NCBI GenBank assembly: GCA_023414355.1
Contig: JAEZOB010000063.1
Span: forward strand, 1 to 64,000
Length of the DNA stretch: 64,000 nt
Direction: 5' to 3'
DNA from: Bacillota bacterium
Lineage (GTDB): Bacteria; Bacillota; Clostridia; Lachnospirales; Lachnospiraceae
The notes under the pieces were generated by a model. The model saw only the letters and a list, made by a program, of their open reading frames with translations, had not been told where the DNA came from and did not search any database. Positions 51,007 through 59,938 of the stretch are shown here, in pieces. A program made the translations under genes and the position numbers. Position 1 is the stretch's first letter. Each line of letters begins with the position of its first letter.

Positions 51007-53469
51007 ATGAACGCAGCACATGAAATAATTGAATATAATGAAGAGCTCCCGATCAAGCTCTTCTACCAGAGGATCGGAAGTGTCTCAAAGCACTGGCACC
51101 GCAGCCTGGAGTTACTCTTTGTCCTGAAGGGGCAGCTGCAGGTCACAGTCGGCAACAGGTTCTATCTTTTGGAGGAGGATGATATCCTCGTGATCAATCC
51201 AAATACCCTGCATGAAACCTTCAGTGAGGATTGCGTTCTGTTATCTCTCCAGATGCGCCTATCTATGTTCCGCCTAAGCTGGCTGTCCCCGGATAGCATC
51301 TCCTTTGAGTGTAACTCCGCAGAAAGCACAGATAAATCCCAATATGATAAAATCAAGCGGATTCTTGCACATATGCTGCAATCGAATATGGAAGAAGCAG
51401 TCAGGAATAGTCTGACCAACTACACCTATGCCTACCAGCTGATGGATGAACTGGTTCGAAATTACCGGGCCGAGGAATCGGAAGAAACCCTTCTCTCCCA
51501 GAAGGCTCTCATCCGCCTGCGAAGCATCACGGATTATCTGGAGGCGCACTATCCCGAAGATATAACCCTGACCGGTATGGCAGAGCATGAATATATGTCT
51601 CCCTCCTACCTGTCTCATTTTTTTGAGAAGTATATGGGAACCACCTTTTCCTCCTACTTGTCAAAGCTGCGCCTGGAGCACTCGTTAGAAGATCTGTATG
51701 AGGATATCTCCATTGAAGAGATCGCGGAAAGAAATGGCTTCCCCAGTTCCCGTTCCTATGCTTCGAGCTTTCGGAAACGCTATGGGATACTACCCAGTGA
51801 GTATCGAAAAACCAGGTTGAACAGGGCTACTCCCCCCTCCGCTCTGGTAAAGAGCTCCTCCTCAAGCTATCTGGCTCTGGAACGGATTAATTACTTTGAG
51901 AAGCTTGCTCCTTACTTGAAGACATCTGCTGCCGAGATGCCAACGACACAGTATCAGAACAAAGCCTTTGATATCGGAGAAATCTCAGCAGATAGTAGCC
52001 TTGCTTGCCTGCGGCATACCTGTCGTGTATTTTGTTCTGTGGGAAGAGCACGGGAGCTATTGGACAGCAGGGTACAGCAAATGCTTCGAATTCAGCAATC
52101 CGAGATGCCGTTTCAATATATTAAATTCCATGGGATTTTCGATGATGCCCTGTATGTATATCAGGAGGATGAGTTTGGCAAACCAATCCTAAATTTCTTC
52201 TATATTGACCAGGTATTGGATTTCTTGAAGGAACTCAGGCTGAAACCTCTTCTGCAACTTTCCTTTATGCCCGAGGCAATGGCAAAACATCCGGAAAGAA
52301 AAATATTCTATGCTCCGTTTATGATCAGTGAACCTAAGGCAGATTCCGCCTGGTCCTATCTCGTGACAGAATTTACCCGCCATTTGATCGAACGGTATGG
52401 TTACGAGGACGTCCGCTCCTGGCGTTTTACCTTCTGGAATGAAGCCTTAAACAGTAGTCTGCCCTTCTGCTTTGATACACCGGAGACTGCCTTCCGGCTC
52501 TATGAGATCAGTTATCAGGCAGTGAAACAGCTGATTCCTGAGGCTCATTTTGCTTCCATGTCTTATGTCACCTATGAATTCGATGAAAAGCTTTTCCATA
52601 GATACCTTAATTATATGCAGACGCATCAATGTATGGCGGATTCTCTGTTATTCCATTATTATTCCAAGCTGTCCTCCGGGACGGACAGCTTTACGGACTA
52701 TACCCGCCTATTCCTCTCCTATTCGGAGCTTACGAATAGGCCTGTCTATCTTACGGAATGGAATTTTACCTCCTCTCACCGGGAATGGCTTAACGATACC
52801 TGCTATACCTCCTGCTACATTGTCCGTACTGTCCTGCAGCATTATGATCTTCTGGAAAGCTTCTGCCATTGGTCCTTAACAGATCTGCATTGGGAGCTGC
52901 CACCGGCTCAGGAGACCTTCCATGGAGGGATGGGGTTCTTCACTAGGGATGGCATGAAAAAACCTGCCTATTATGCTTATTACTTTCTGTCCAGGCTGGA
53001 GGATATTCTGGTTCATCAGGAGGAGGGATGCTACATGACCAGAAATGAAGAGGGGACCCGCTTTTCGCTCCTTTTGTATCATTATCAGCATTATTCGAGT
53101 TCTTACGCAGAGGGTATCAACTTCACTGCCTCCTTCTCGGAACGTTACCTGGCCTTCCCCTCTGCCTCAGCCGTAAGTATGAGCTTTTCATTCCTGGATA
53201 TAAAGGATGGAAGCTATCTGATGACAGAGCAGTATGTCAACCGAAATTCGGGAAGCGTATTCGATCAGTGGCTTAGGATGGGCGGTGTGGAGCTTCGGAC
53301 CAAGGAGGAGCTTGATACACTGAGTAGTCTGTCTGTTCCGATGCTGATCCGTTCACAACCGGAGGTCTCCGGAGGCCGGCTGGATTATCATACCGTACTT
53401 GAGCCCCATGAGATCAGACTGATCCGATTGGAACTCCTGCCGAATAACCGGTTTAAAACAAATCCATGA
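51007..53469 (+). CDS. AraC-family regulator fused to a GH39 (beta-xylosidase-like) domain
   Basis: An 820-residue fusion. N-terminal cupin sensory domain (about 20-90, KHWHRSLELLFVLKGQ), AraC double HTH (about 175-268, with LTGMAEHEYMSPSYLSHFF and IEEIAERNGFPSSRSYASSFRK), then a family 39 glycoside hydrolase TIM barrel (about 325-700) and a C-terminal beta-rich region. Both catalytic glutamates are in place: FWNEALN (acid/base E479) and YLTEWNFTS (nucleophile E584). There is no signal peptide, so it acts in the cytoplasm. The GH39 part may sense or trim an oligosaccharide. Start at 51007, 8 bases after AGAGG. Confidence 0.87.
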   Translation: MNAAHEIIEYNEELPIKLFYQRIGSVSKHWHRSLELLFVLKGQLQVTVGNRFYLLEEDDILVINPNTLHETFSEDCVLLSLQMRLSMFRLSWLSPDSISFECNSAESTDKSQYDKIKRILAHMLQSNMEEAVRNSLTNYTYAYQLMDELVRNYRAEESEETLLSQKALIRLRSITDYLEAHYPEDITLTGMAEHEYMSPSYLSHFFEKYMGTTFSSYLSKLRLEHSLEDLYEDISIEEIAERNGFPSSRSYASSFRKRYGILPSEYRKTRLNRATPPSALVKSSSSSYLALERINYFEKLAPYLKTSAAEMPTTQYQNKAFDIGEISADSSLACLRHTCRVFCSVGRARELLDSRVQQMLRIQQSEMPFQYIKFHGIFDDALYVYQEDEFGKPILNFFYIDQVLDFLKELRLKPLLQLSFMPEAMAKHPERKIFYAPFMISEPKADSAWSYLVTEFTRHLIERYGYEDVRSWRFTFWNEALNSSLPFCFDTPETAFRLYEISYQAVKQLIPEAHFASMSYVTYEFDEKLFHRYLNYMQTHQCMADSLLFHYYSKLSSGTDSFTDYTRLFLSYSELTNRPVYLTEWNFTSSHREWLNDTCYTSCYIVRTVLQHYDLLESFCHWSLTDLHWELPPAQETFHGGMGFFTRDGMKKPAYYAYYFLSRLEDILVHQEEGCYMTRNEEGTRFSLLLYHYQHYSSSYAEGINFTASFSERYLAFPSASAVSMSFSFLDIKDGSYLMTEQYVNRNSGSVFDQWLRMGGVELRTKEELDTLSSLSVPMLIRSQPEVSGGRLDYHTVLEPHEIRLIRLELLPNNRFKTNP

Positions 53470-53490
53470 TTGTATAACCATCATCAAAAA

Positions 53491-53554
53491 AAGGAACTGT
53501 TACAAATCAGGAATAGAACAGCGCAAGTATTCCATCCTTTTGAAACAGTTCCTT
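53491..53554. terminator. Hairpin between convergent genes with AACTGTT core
   Basis: AAGGAACTGTTACAAA (53491-53506) pairs with 53539-53554, one mismatch, with inner GGAATA/TATTCC pairing. It belongs to the CTGTT hairpin group of this window. A T-rich run follows on the plus strand. Confidence 0.75.
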
Positions 53555-53599
53555 ATTATTTACCAAAGGGTCTTAACAAAGATTTCTTCGTTCCTCACC

Positions 53600-54316
53600 T
53601 TAGATCCGGTTCAGATACTCAAAATCATTCTTGATGGCTTCCCAAACCGGTTTATCATATTCCTCATGCTCAAGCACAAAGTAAGCTGCATACTTGGCTG
53701 CTTCCTTAATTTTTCTCATATCCAGTATTCCGTCTGCCACATCCACATTGGCTTTATTAGAGGCAATCTGCTTGATATGGATTAGCTCCACACGTTTGCC
53801 CCACTTCTCGATGTATTCCACAGGATCCACTCCTGCATAAGCCACCCAGAATACATCCAGCTCCAGAACCACCTGATCACTTGTCTTCTCAGCCAGCCAA
53901 TCAAGCGCATATTTACCGTCAACCATCTTAAATTCATGATCATGGTTATGATACCCTACCTTGATGCCTTCCTTCGCCGCACGTTCTGCAGCAATATTCA
54001 GCACCTTAGCCAGATGATCTATCTCTTCCAGGGTATCAACCTTCGCCCAAGGGCAGATAATATATTTGGAACCGATTGCTTTACTATAGCTAAGCTCTGT
54101 CTCAAAATTATCTTCAAAGGTCTGAAGACCGGTATGGGTTCCGACGGAATATAAGCCGCTTTCCTTCATAAGCTTGATCTGTTCTTCGGTGCTTAATCCG
54201 CCGTAGCCTGCGAATTCCACACCCCGAAACCCGATCTCTCCGACCCTTTTTACGGAATTGGTGAAGTCCTTCGCTGTCTCTTCGTGGATGGAATAAAGCT
54301 GTAATGATATCTCCAT
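53600..54316 (-). CDS. Sugar phosphate isomerase/epimerase (TIM barrel)
   Basis: A 238-residue AP-endonuclease-2-like TIM barrel, as in xylose isomerase-like and inosose dehydratase-type enzymes. Family features: GFRGVEFAGYGGLS, YSVGTHTGLQ, IICPWAKVD, KVGYHNHDHEFK, LELDVFWVAYAGVDP and VELIHIKQI, supplying His, Glu and Asp metal ligands. It probably interconverts a keto-sugar or polyol. Start at 54316 follows GAGGT; the upstream ATG is not supported. It lies 175 bases after the oxidoreductase gene, same strand. Confidence 0.85.
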   Translation of the reverse strand: MEISLQLYSIHEETAKDFTNSVKRVGEIGFRGVEFAGYGGLSTEEQIKLMKESGLYSVGTHTGLQTFEDNFETELSYSKAIGSKYIICPWAKVDTLEEIDHLAKVLNIAAERAAKEGIKVGYHNHDHEFKMVDGKYALDWLAEKTSDQVVLELDVFWVAYAGVDPVEYIEKWGKRVELIHIKQIASNKANVDVADGILDMRKIKEAAKYAAYFVLEHEEYDKPVWEAIKNDFEYLNRI

Positions 54317-54420
54317 ATTTACCTCATTTCTTACGAGCATGCCATCTACCTATCCACATACATGACCTCCCTGTTGGAGTCACGCACATCGGTATAGCTG
54401 CTCAATCTTTATTGGGAGAT

Positions 54421-54463
54421 GGAATGTCTGAAGTAGTTTTGAGGAGGAATCTCCAGACATTCC
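54421..54463 (-). terminator. Hairpin between oxidoreductase and isomerase genes
   Basis: GGAATGTCTG (54421-54430) pairs perfectly with CAGACATTCC (54454-54463), with an inner GAGG/CCTC-like pairing. It has no clear T tract; it may partially end the oxidoreductase transcript. Confidence 0.5.
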
Positions 54464-54490
54464 GGTAAAACTAGCAGTTTCAAATAAACA

Positions 54491-55573
54491 TCAATTGAAA
54501 TATACCGGCTGTCCTGTAGCTGCCGACTGATAGATTGCTTCCAATATCTCGGATACAACGCAGGCTTGCTCAGGCTTTACCACCGGCTCAGTATTATTTT
54601 TAATGCAATCGATCCAGCGTCTTGCCTCAACCTGTGCGGGATCACTGGAGACACCCTCATAGAAGGCAACTCCGCCACTGGAAAGATCAGGCTTGATCTC
54701 GATCAGGCGATTAAATTCACCCTTGTTAATCGTTACTCCGTTCTTGATCTGTGCACCCGCATCGCTGCCGCAAAGTACGGTACTTCCTTCCTGAATGGGT
54801 TCACAGGTATTGAGTGCCCAGCTTGACTCAAGAATGATGGTTGCACCGTTCTTCATCACGATAAAGCCGAAAGCAGAATCCTCCATCGTATGCTGTTCCG
54901 GATCCCAGCCGCCCCAAGGGTTGCCGCAGTCCGCATTGTTTACCTTTTTATATTTTGTACCCACCACCATCTTAGGCTCATAATTGTTCATAAGATACAG
55001 GGTAACATCCAGAGAATGGGTACCGATATCGATTAACGGACCGCCTCCCTGCTCGTATTCATTCAAGAATACACCCCAGTTCGGTGTCCCTCTCCTTCTG
55101 ACTGCAAATGCTTTTGCAAAATAAATATCTCCCAGATCACCGCGCTCAATGACGCTCTTGAGATAAATCGCCTCAGGCTTATGTCTGTGCTGATATCCGA
55201 TGGTCAGCTTCTTTCCTGTCTCCTTGGCTGCTGCCACCATCTTTCTAGCATCCTCTGCTGTCTTTGCCATGGGCTTCTCACACATTACGTGCTTTCCTGC
55301 ATGCAGGGCATCGATGGTAATGGGTGCATGGGAACGATTCGGTGTCAATACATGAACAACCTCGATCTCCTGATCCTTAAGAAGCTCCTGATAATCCGTA
55401 TAGACCTTCGCATCCGGTGTACCATACTCTGCTTTAGCCTTCTCAGCTTTTTCTAAAACAATATCACAGAAAGCTACCATCTCGACATCTCCGAGCTTAC
55501 TGAGGGAAGGCATATGTTTTCCGTTTGCAATGCCTCCGCAACCAATAATACCGATCTTTATTTTCTTCTCCAT
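54491..55573 (-). CDS. Gfo/Idh/MocA family NAD(P)-dependent oxidoreductase
   Basis: A 360-residue dehydrogenase. The N-terminal Rossmann fold begins IKIGIIGCGGIANGKH (GxGGIA) and contains HVLTPNRSHAPI and the hallmark CEKPMAKT. The C-terminal alpha/beta domain has GGGPLIDIGTHSLD with the catalytic-region Asp and His. Members oxidise sugars, inositols or sugar acids. AAAAGGAGA precedes the ATG. The upstream region is shared with a divergent AraC-type gene, suggesting that regulator controls it. Confidence 0.9.
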   Translation of the reverse strand: MEKKIKIGIIGCGGIANGKHMPSLSKLGDVEMVAFCDIVLEKAEKAKAEYGTPDAKVYTDYQELLKDQEIEVVHVLTPNRSHAPITIDALHAGKHVMCEKPMAKTAEDARKMVAAAKETGKKLTIGYQHRHKPEAIYLKSVIERGDLGDIYFAKAFAVRRRGTPNWGVFLNEYEQGGGPLIDIGTHSLDVTLYLMNNYEPKMVVGTKYKKVNNADCGNPWGGWDPEQHTMEDSAFGFIVMKNGATIILESSWALNTCEPIQEGSTVLCGSDAGAQIKNGVTINKGEFNRLIEIKPDLSSGGVAFYEGVSSDPAQVEARRWIDCIKNNTEPVVKPEQACVVSEILEAIYQSAATGQPVYFN

Positions 55574-55663
55574 AAGTCCAATCTCCTTTTCAGATAATAT
55601 TAACAGTATGAATAATTTATTATGTTACTCCCCATACAAAACATAGCATAAATACTCGTCCCG

Positions 55664-55672
55664 TGATATAAT
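55664..55672 (+). promoter_or_regulatory. Extended -10 of the AraC-type gene
   Basis: TGATATAAT, the same perfect extended -10 found for rpoD, 46 bases before the start codon. No good -35. Confidence 0.6.
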
Positions 55673-55717
55673 ATATTTACCGAAAAATATCAACAATTTG
55701 TCATTGGAGGTTGTCTA

Positions 55718-56611
55718 ATGAACAACAGCTATTATGTCGAAACCAGGGACAAAAGCGGGAATGATTCCCTGCAATTCAGTACCCACACTCAGCAGGCTGT
55801 GGGCCCGCAGATCATGTCGCCGGCCCATATCCATAATTATATTGAGATTCTTTTTGCCTTATCCGGAAAATATCAGATATTATTAAATAATAAAGAATAC
55901 TACTTTCAAACCGGGGATATGGTTTTGATCAATTCCAACGAAATCCATCATATTTTTTCCATCGGAGAAGGGACGAATGAATATATCGTCATCAAGTTCG
56001 AACCGGAAATGCTCTATACCACTGCCCAGTCCTTATTTGAGATGAAATACGTCATGCCGTTTATCTTAAACGAATCCACCCATCAAAAGGTTTTTCTGAA
56101 GGCAGAAATAGAACAGACCTTGATTCCTGAGCTGATCAAGGGAATCAGTACCGAATACACAGAAAAGAAATACGGTTATGAGCTTGCCGTCCGGGCCAAT
56201 ATCTATAACCTGTTCTTATTCATCTTAAGAAGATGGAAGGAGCAGGACATGGACCTAAATATTGATCAGGAAATCAATAAAGATATGGTCGGAAGGATGC
56301 AGAAGGTGTTTGATTATATCGAAGAAAATTATCAGAATGACATTACTGCTCTGGATATGTCACAGCTATGCAATTTAAGCTACAGTTATTTCTCAAGGCT
56401 ATTTACCAGAATCATGAGACGAAGCTTCCGCGAGTACTTAAATTATGTGAGAGTTACCAAAGCGGAAAAGCTGCTGACCAATGCAGAGCTAAATATTACA
56501 GAGATCGCAATGCAGGTGGGCTTCTCCACCTCCAGCTATTTCATCCAGCAGTTCAAGCAATTTAAGGATATCTCCCCGAAGCAATATCAGCTCAAGTATA
56601 AAGTCGGCTAA
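55718..56611 (+). CDS. AraC family transcriptional regulator (cupin sensor)
   Basis: A 297-residue regulator with an N-terminal cupin (HIHNYIEILFALSGKYQI, about 35-90) and a C-terminal double HTH (LDMSQLCNLSYSYFSRLFTRI and ITEIAMQVGFSTSSYFIQQFKQF). Such proteins respond to sugars. It faces away from the Gfo/Idh/MocA gene across a 144-base shared region and its stop overlaps that of the convergent histidine kinase by 4 bases. GGAGG precedes the ATG. Confidence 0.9.
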   Translation: MNNSYYVETRDKSGNDSLQFSTHTQQAVGPQIMSPAHIHNYIEILFALSGKYQILLNNKEYYFQTGDMVLINSNEIHHIFSIGEGTNEYIVIKFEPEMLYTTAQSLFEMKYVMPFILNESTHQKVFLKAEIEQTLIPELIKGISTEYTEKKYGYELAVRANIYNLFLFILRRWKEQDMDLNIDQEINKDMVGRMQKVFDYIEENYQNDITALDMSQLCNLSYSYFSRLFTRIMRRSFREYLNYVRVTKAEKLLTNAELNITEIAMQVGFSTSSYFIQQFKQFKDISPKQYQLKYKVG

Positions 56612-58098
56612 TGCTTCAGGGAGATCCAGAATTCTACCCCATTTTCTTTATTCCTAATGCCGTATCGACCGTGATGTGCGTTCATGATGGTACGGACGAT
56701 ATATAAGCCAAGTCCTACATTGTTCTGAGAGGTACGGGTACGGGATTTGTCCTCGCGATAGAAGCTGTTCCAAAGCTTATCCAGATTCTCCTCGGGGATA
56801 TTGATTCCTTCGTTGAAGACGGACACCACTACCTCCCCCTCCACCGGCTCGACCTTCACTCGGATCTGCCCACCTGCCTCCGTATAGTTGATGGCATTGG
56901 ACAGATAATTCGTGATTGCCTCCTCCAGATAATAAGGGTCACCCAGTACTAAGCCACAGTCCTTCCCTTGGAATTCAAAGAGGATGCCTTTATTTCTGAT
57001 CAGTACCTCGTTCTTATGGCAGATCCTTTCCGCTAGACCGACCAGGTCAAGCTCCTGCGTCTGGAGCTGTGCCAGGCTGTTCTCCATATTCGTCAGTCCG
57101 AGCAGATTCTTGATCAGGATATCCATCTTTCGGGTCTCATCCAGAATCGTATCATAGTAAAAGCCCTTATCTATCCCGGGGACATCCGCATTCAGCATCT
57201 CCGTATATCCGGTGAGGATAGCGAGCGGAGTCTTAAGTTCATGGGAAATATTCGCGATAAATTCCTTCCTCTGTTCATCCACCTGATTCATGTATTCATT
57301 GTCTTCTTCAAGCTTCTTATTGGCTTCCTGCAAAGATGCAATGTTATCCTGTAATCGGTCAGCCATGATATTGATGTTGCGTGCCAGACTACCGATTTCG
57401 TCCTTTAATTTATTCTCTGTAACCCGGGTATCAAAATCCATATTCGATACATTGACTGCCACCTGATTGATTGCTATGATAGGCTTCGCAATCTGCCTTG
57501 CCACGAAATAAACCAGAACGCCTCCTATGAGCAAAGCAAAGGTCGAGATCATAAGGATGAAGATATTCGTCGTATGAAGCTCATCACTGATGGATTTGAT
57601 TGAAAGGCGGATCGCAAAGTAATAAGACTTGTCTCCTTGTGTAATTTTACCGAGAAGTCGAATCCGGTCGCTGCTTTCCTCCGGCGCTATGGGCGGCCCC
57701 TCCTCCCGATCTACCTTTTGTATCGTCGGATTTTCGCCATTATAAGCCTCTTCCGGGTACTTTCGAAAATCAAACCCGATCAGCCTCTTGACGGGATGAT
57801 CAGGAACTCCGACAAACACCATCAATCTGTTGGAATAGATAACCTCCATCTGCTCATTCCCCAGGAAGTAATCAAAATTAGTCTCGATCTCCTTCTGCTT
57901 AATGATCGATATGATATCCTCATCAGAGGAGGCTGCCTCCTCCCTAATCTGTTCATATACATCCTTCACCGACTTTATCTTCTGATAGACATAGTACTTC
58001 TCAGAAAAGAGAAAATTCGCAGCAATCTGCAGAGAAAATACAACCAACAGAATGGTTCCTATCACTGCTGTTAATCTTGTTTTTATTGATCTGAACAT
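56608..58098 (-). CDS. Sensor histidine kinase
   Basis: A 496-residue membrane kinase: TM1 (about 10-30), an extracytoplasmic domain of about 145 residues, TM2 (about 178-200), HAMP (about 201-255), a dimerisation domain with FIANISHELKTPLAIL (phosphoacceptor H286), and an ATPase domain with NYLSNAINYTE (N box), VFNEGINIPEE (G1) and VGLGLYIVRTIM (G2). The signal is unknown. It overlaps the response regulator gene by 16 bases and is coupled to it. Confidence 0.93.
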   Translation of the reverse strand: MFRSIKTRLTAVIGTILLVVFSLQIAANFLFSEKYYVYQKIKSVKDVYEQIREEAASSDEDIISIIKQKEIETNFDYFLGNEQMEVIYSNRLMVFVGVPDHPVKRLIGFDFRKYPEEAYNGENPTIQKVDREEGPPIAPEESSDRIRLLGKITQGDKSYYFAIRLSIKSISDELHTTNIFILMISTFALLIGGVLVYFVARQIAKPIIAINQVAVNVSNMDFDTRVTENKLKDEIGSLARNINIMADRLQDNIASLQEANKKLEEDNEYMNQVDEQRKEFIANISHELKTPLAILTGYTEMLNADVPGIDKGFYYDTILDETRKMDILIKNLLGLTNMENSLAQLQTQELDLVGLAERICHKNEVLIRNKGILFEFQGKDCGLVLGDPYYLEEAITNYLSNAINYTEAGGQIRVKVEPVEGEVVVSVFNEGINIPEENLDKLWNSFYREDKSRTRTSQNNVGLGLYIVRTIMNAHHGRYGIRNKENGVEFWISLKH

Positions 58099-58769
58099 GC
58101 TTTCACCCCGAATCGATAGCCCCTGCCATGGATAGTCTGGATCACCTCTGTGCCAAGCTTGGAACGTAGCTGCTTGATATGGGTATCCACCGTCCTGCCG
58201 TCACCAATATAATCATAATTCCAGACATCATTTAAGATCTGTTCTCTGGATAAAACCGAATTGCAGTGATCTGTCATATAAATCAGCAAATCGTACTCCT
58301 TCGGTGTCAGATAGAGCTCTTTTCCATTCACTCTAACGATCATTCCAGTCTTATCGATTTCTATTTCACCAAAGTACTTTATTTCGTCTGCCTTATCTTT
58401 GCAGCGCTTCAGTACAGCTTCTATATGAGCAAGGAGGAGGGCAGGAGAAAAAGGTTTGGTAATATAGTCATCCGCCCCATGCTTAAAACCATTTAGCTGA
58501 TCATATTCCTGACTTTTGGCCGTAAGTAGGATGACCGGCACCAAAGATACCTCCCTGACTTCAGCAAGGACCTCTAACCCATCCTTATAAGGCATCATGA
58601 CATCCAGCAGAATCAGATCCACTCTGTTGTTATTCGCATAGAAGACCTCCAGCGCCTGCAATCCATCCTCCGCCTCCAGAACCTTATAATGACAGCTTAT
58701 CAGAAAATCCTTCAGCATTCTTCTGATTCTGGCTTCATCCTCAGCGATTAATATCGTTCCTTGATTCAT
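58083..58769 (-). CDS. OmpR/PhoB-family response regulator
   Basis: A 228-residue regulator: receiver domain with the phosphoacceptor in DLILLDVMMP (D56) and the acidic pair near E10/D11, then a winged-helix DNA-binding domain (LTPKEYDLLIYM and GRTVDTHIKQLRSKLG). Start at 58769 follows AAGGATAAGGG; the frame is open 15 codons further without a ribosome site. Paired with the histidine kinase. The direct repeats just upstream suggest autoregulation. Confidence 0.92.
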   Translation of the reverse strand: MNQGTILIAEDEARIRRMLKDFLISCHYKVLEAEDGLQALEVFYANNNRVDLILLDVMMPYKDGLEVLAEVREVSLVPVILLTAKSQEYDQLNGFKHGADDYITKPFSPALLLAHIEAVLKRCKDKADEIKYFGEIEIDKTGMIVRVNGKELYLTPKEYDLLIYMTDHCNSVLSREQILNDVWNYDYIGDGRTVDTHIKQLRSKLGTEVIQTIHGRGYRFGVKACSDQ

Positions 58770-58854
58770 ACCCTTATCCTTTCTATGTACCCTGTGTGCT
58801 TCTATTCTCCTCAAGTATGATTCTTCTTGTAAGCTTCAAACGAGTCATACCTCT

Positions 58855-58890
58855 ATTCTACACCATTTTGTGTGATGGAAATGTGATGAA
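58855..58890 (-). promoter_or_regulatory. Promoter and direct-repeat operator of the two-component operon
   Basis: On the minus strand TTCATCACA and TCCATCACA (58882-58890 and 58871-58879) repeat with 11-bp pitch, as OmpR/PhoB-type sites do. A TAGAAT -10 (58855-58860) lies downstream, putting the repeats across the -35 region. No good -35 is visible, which fits an activated promoter. Confidence 0.5.
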
Positions 58891-58907
58891 CATAAACAAC
58901 AAACCAG

Positions 58908-58998
58908 AGAAGCTGTTACTAACATGTTCCTTAGCTTAAGGCAAGGGAAATTATATCCTTACCTTAAGCTATTAAAAATGTTTTGCAACAGCCCTTCT
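58908..58998. repeat. 91-bp imperfect hairpin with CTGTT core
   Basis: AGAAGCTGTTACTAACATGT at 58908 pairs with the complement ending CAACAGCCCTTCT at 58998, and AGCTTAAGGCAAGG pairs with CCTTACCTTAAGCT inside. It is related to the GGCTGTTGCA-ended elements. The rest of the 333-base gap (58999-59102) shows nothing. Confidence 0.75.
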
Positions 58999-59102
58999 GT
59001 CATTTTTCTATGTTTTCCTTTATTCGTCCCCAAACCGTAGTTGGATTTTTCAATCAATGCCTTCGTCTTCTATAGAAAGATATTGAAACCCGTATCCATC
59101 TA

Positions 59103-59852
59103 TTAATGAAGATAGCTTATCTTATCCTGATATTCCTTAATCAACGCTTCATTGTATTCTGTACCACCCGGAACATTGGCGCTTTTATAAACCGGAGGCT
59201 GCTTTCCATCGGCAAGATAGAGCTTCTCTATCTTAAGAACGATTCTCTGTGCAATGAACAGACTGCTGAAGGTAGATGCTCCCCCGGTGACTACACCGTC
59301 AGGGAGGGTCAGCAACCCATCTCCGATCGGGACATGATTGTCGATGACGATATCGCATAGCTCGAAGAGCTTTTTCCCTTCCACCTGCTTGGAGGGTATC
59401 GCTTTGGTAGCCATAAGTGATGTAATACCGATGACGGTCAGTCCTCTGTCTTTTGCATATGCCGCTGCCTCGACGGGAACACTGTTGATCCCGGAATTAG
59501 AGGAAATAATCATGGTATCTCCGGCCTTTAGGGCAATGTCCTCCAGTATCTTCTGAGCCAGACCGGGCTGTCGTTCGTTTAGCATGCTTTGGATCGCGCC
59601 CTCCTGAACCAGAAGCGGCGTCGCCAGGATCGGATTGACAGGCACTAGCCCGCCTGCCCGGAAGAACAGCTCCTCTGCAATCATATGGGAGTGTCCGGAG
59701 GCAAACACGTGTAATAGCCCTCCCGACTGAAGGGAACGATAAGCTGCCTGTGCTGCTTTCTCCATAGCATCGTCTTCCTGATCCTCTACCTGTTGTAATA
59801 GTTCGCAAAGCTTGGGCAGGAAGGAATATTCATCAACCTGTTCTATCTCCAT
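59103..59852 (-). CDS. SIS-domain sugar-phosphate binding protein
   Basis: A 249-residue protein with a phosphosugar isomerase (SIS) fold: LLHVFASGHSHMIAEELFFRAGG and MIISSNSGINSVPVEAA carry the Ser-rich phosphosugar-binding loops, and GDGLLTLPDG follows. It belongs to the uncharacterised UPF0309-like SIS proteins often linked to amino-sugar genes. Start at 59852, six bases after AAAGGG. Its position next to the gntR-nagBA locus suggests a substrate such as an N-acetylated amino-sugar phosphate; not proven. Confidence 0.83.
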   Translation of the reverse strand: MEIEQVDEYSFLPKLCELLQQVEDQEDDAMEKAAQAAYRSLQSGGLLHVFASGHSHMIAEELFFRAGGLVPVNPILATPLLVQEGAIQSMLNERQPGLAQKILEDIALKAGDTMIISSNSGINSVPVEAAAYAKDRGLTVIGITSLMATKAIPSKQVEGKKLFELCDIVIDNHVPIGDGLLTLPDGVVTGGASTFSSLFIAQRIVLKIEKLYLADGKQPPVYKSANVPGGTEYNEALIKEYQDKISYLH

Positions 59853-59938
59853 AGGATACCCTTTCTTTTTCATGATACTTTAGTTTGAAATAATCTCTAA
59901 TCAATTCAACGTAGAAGTCCGGAACAGATTAGTAGATA

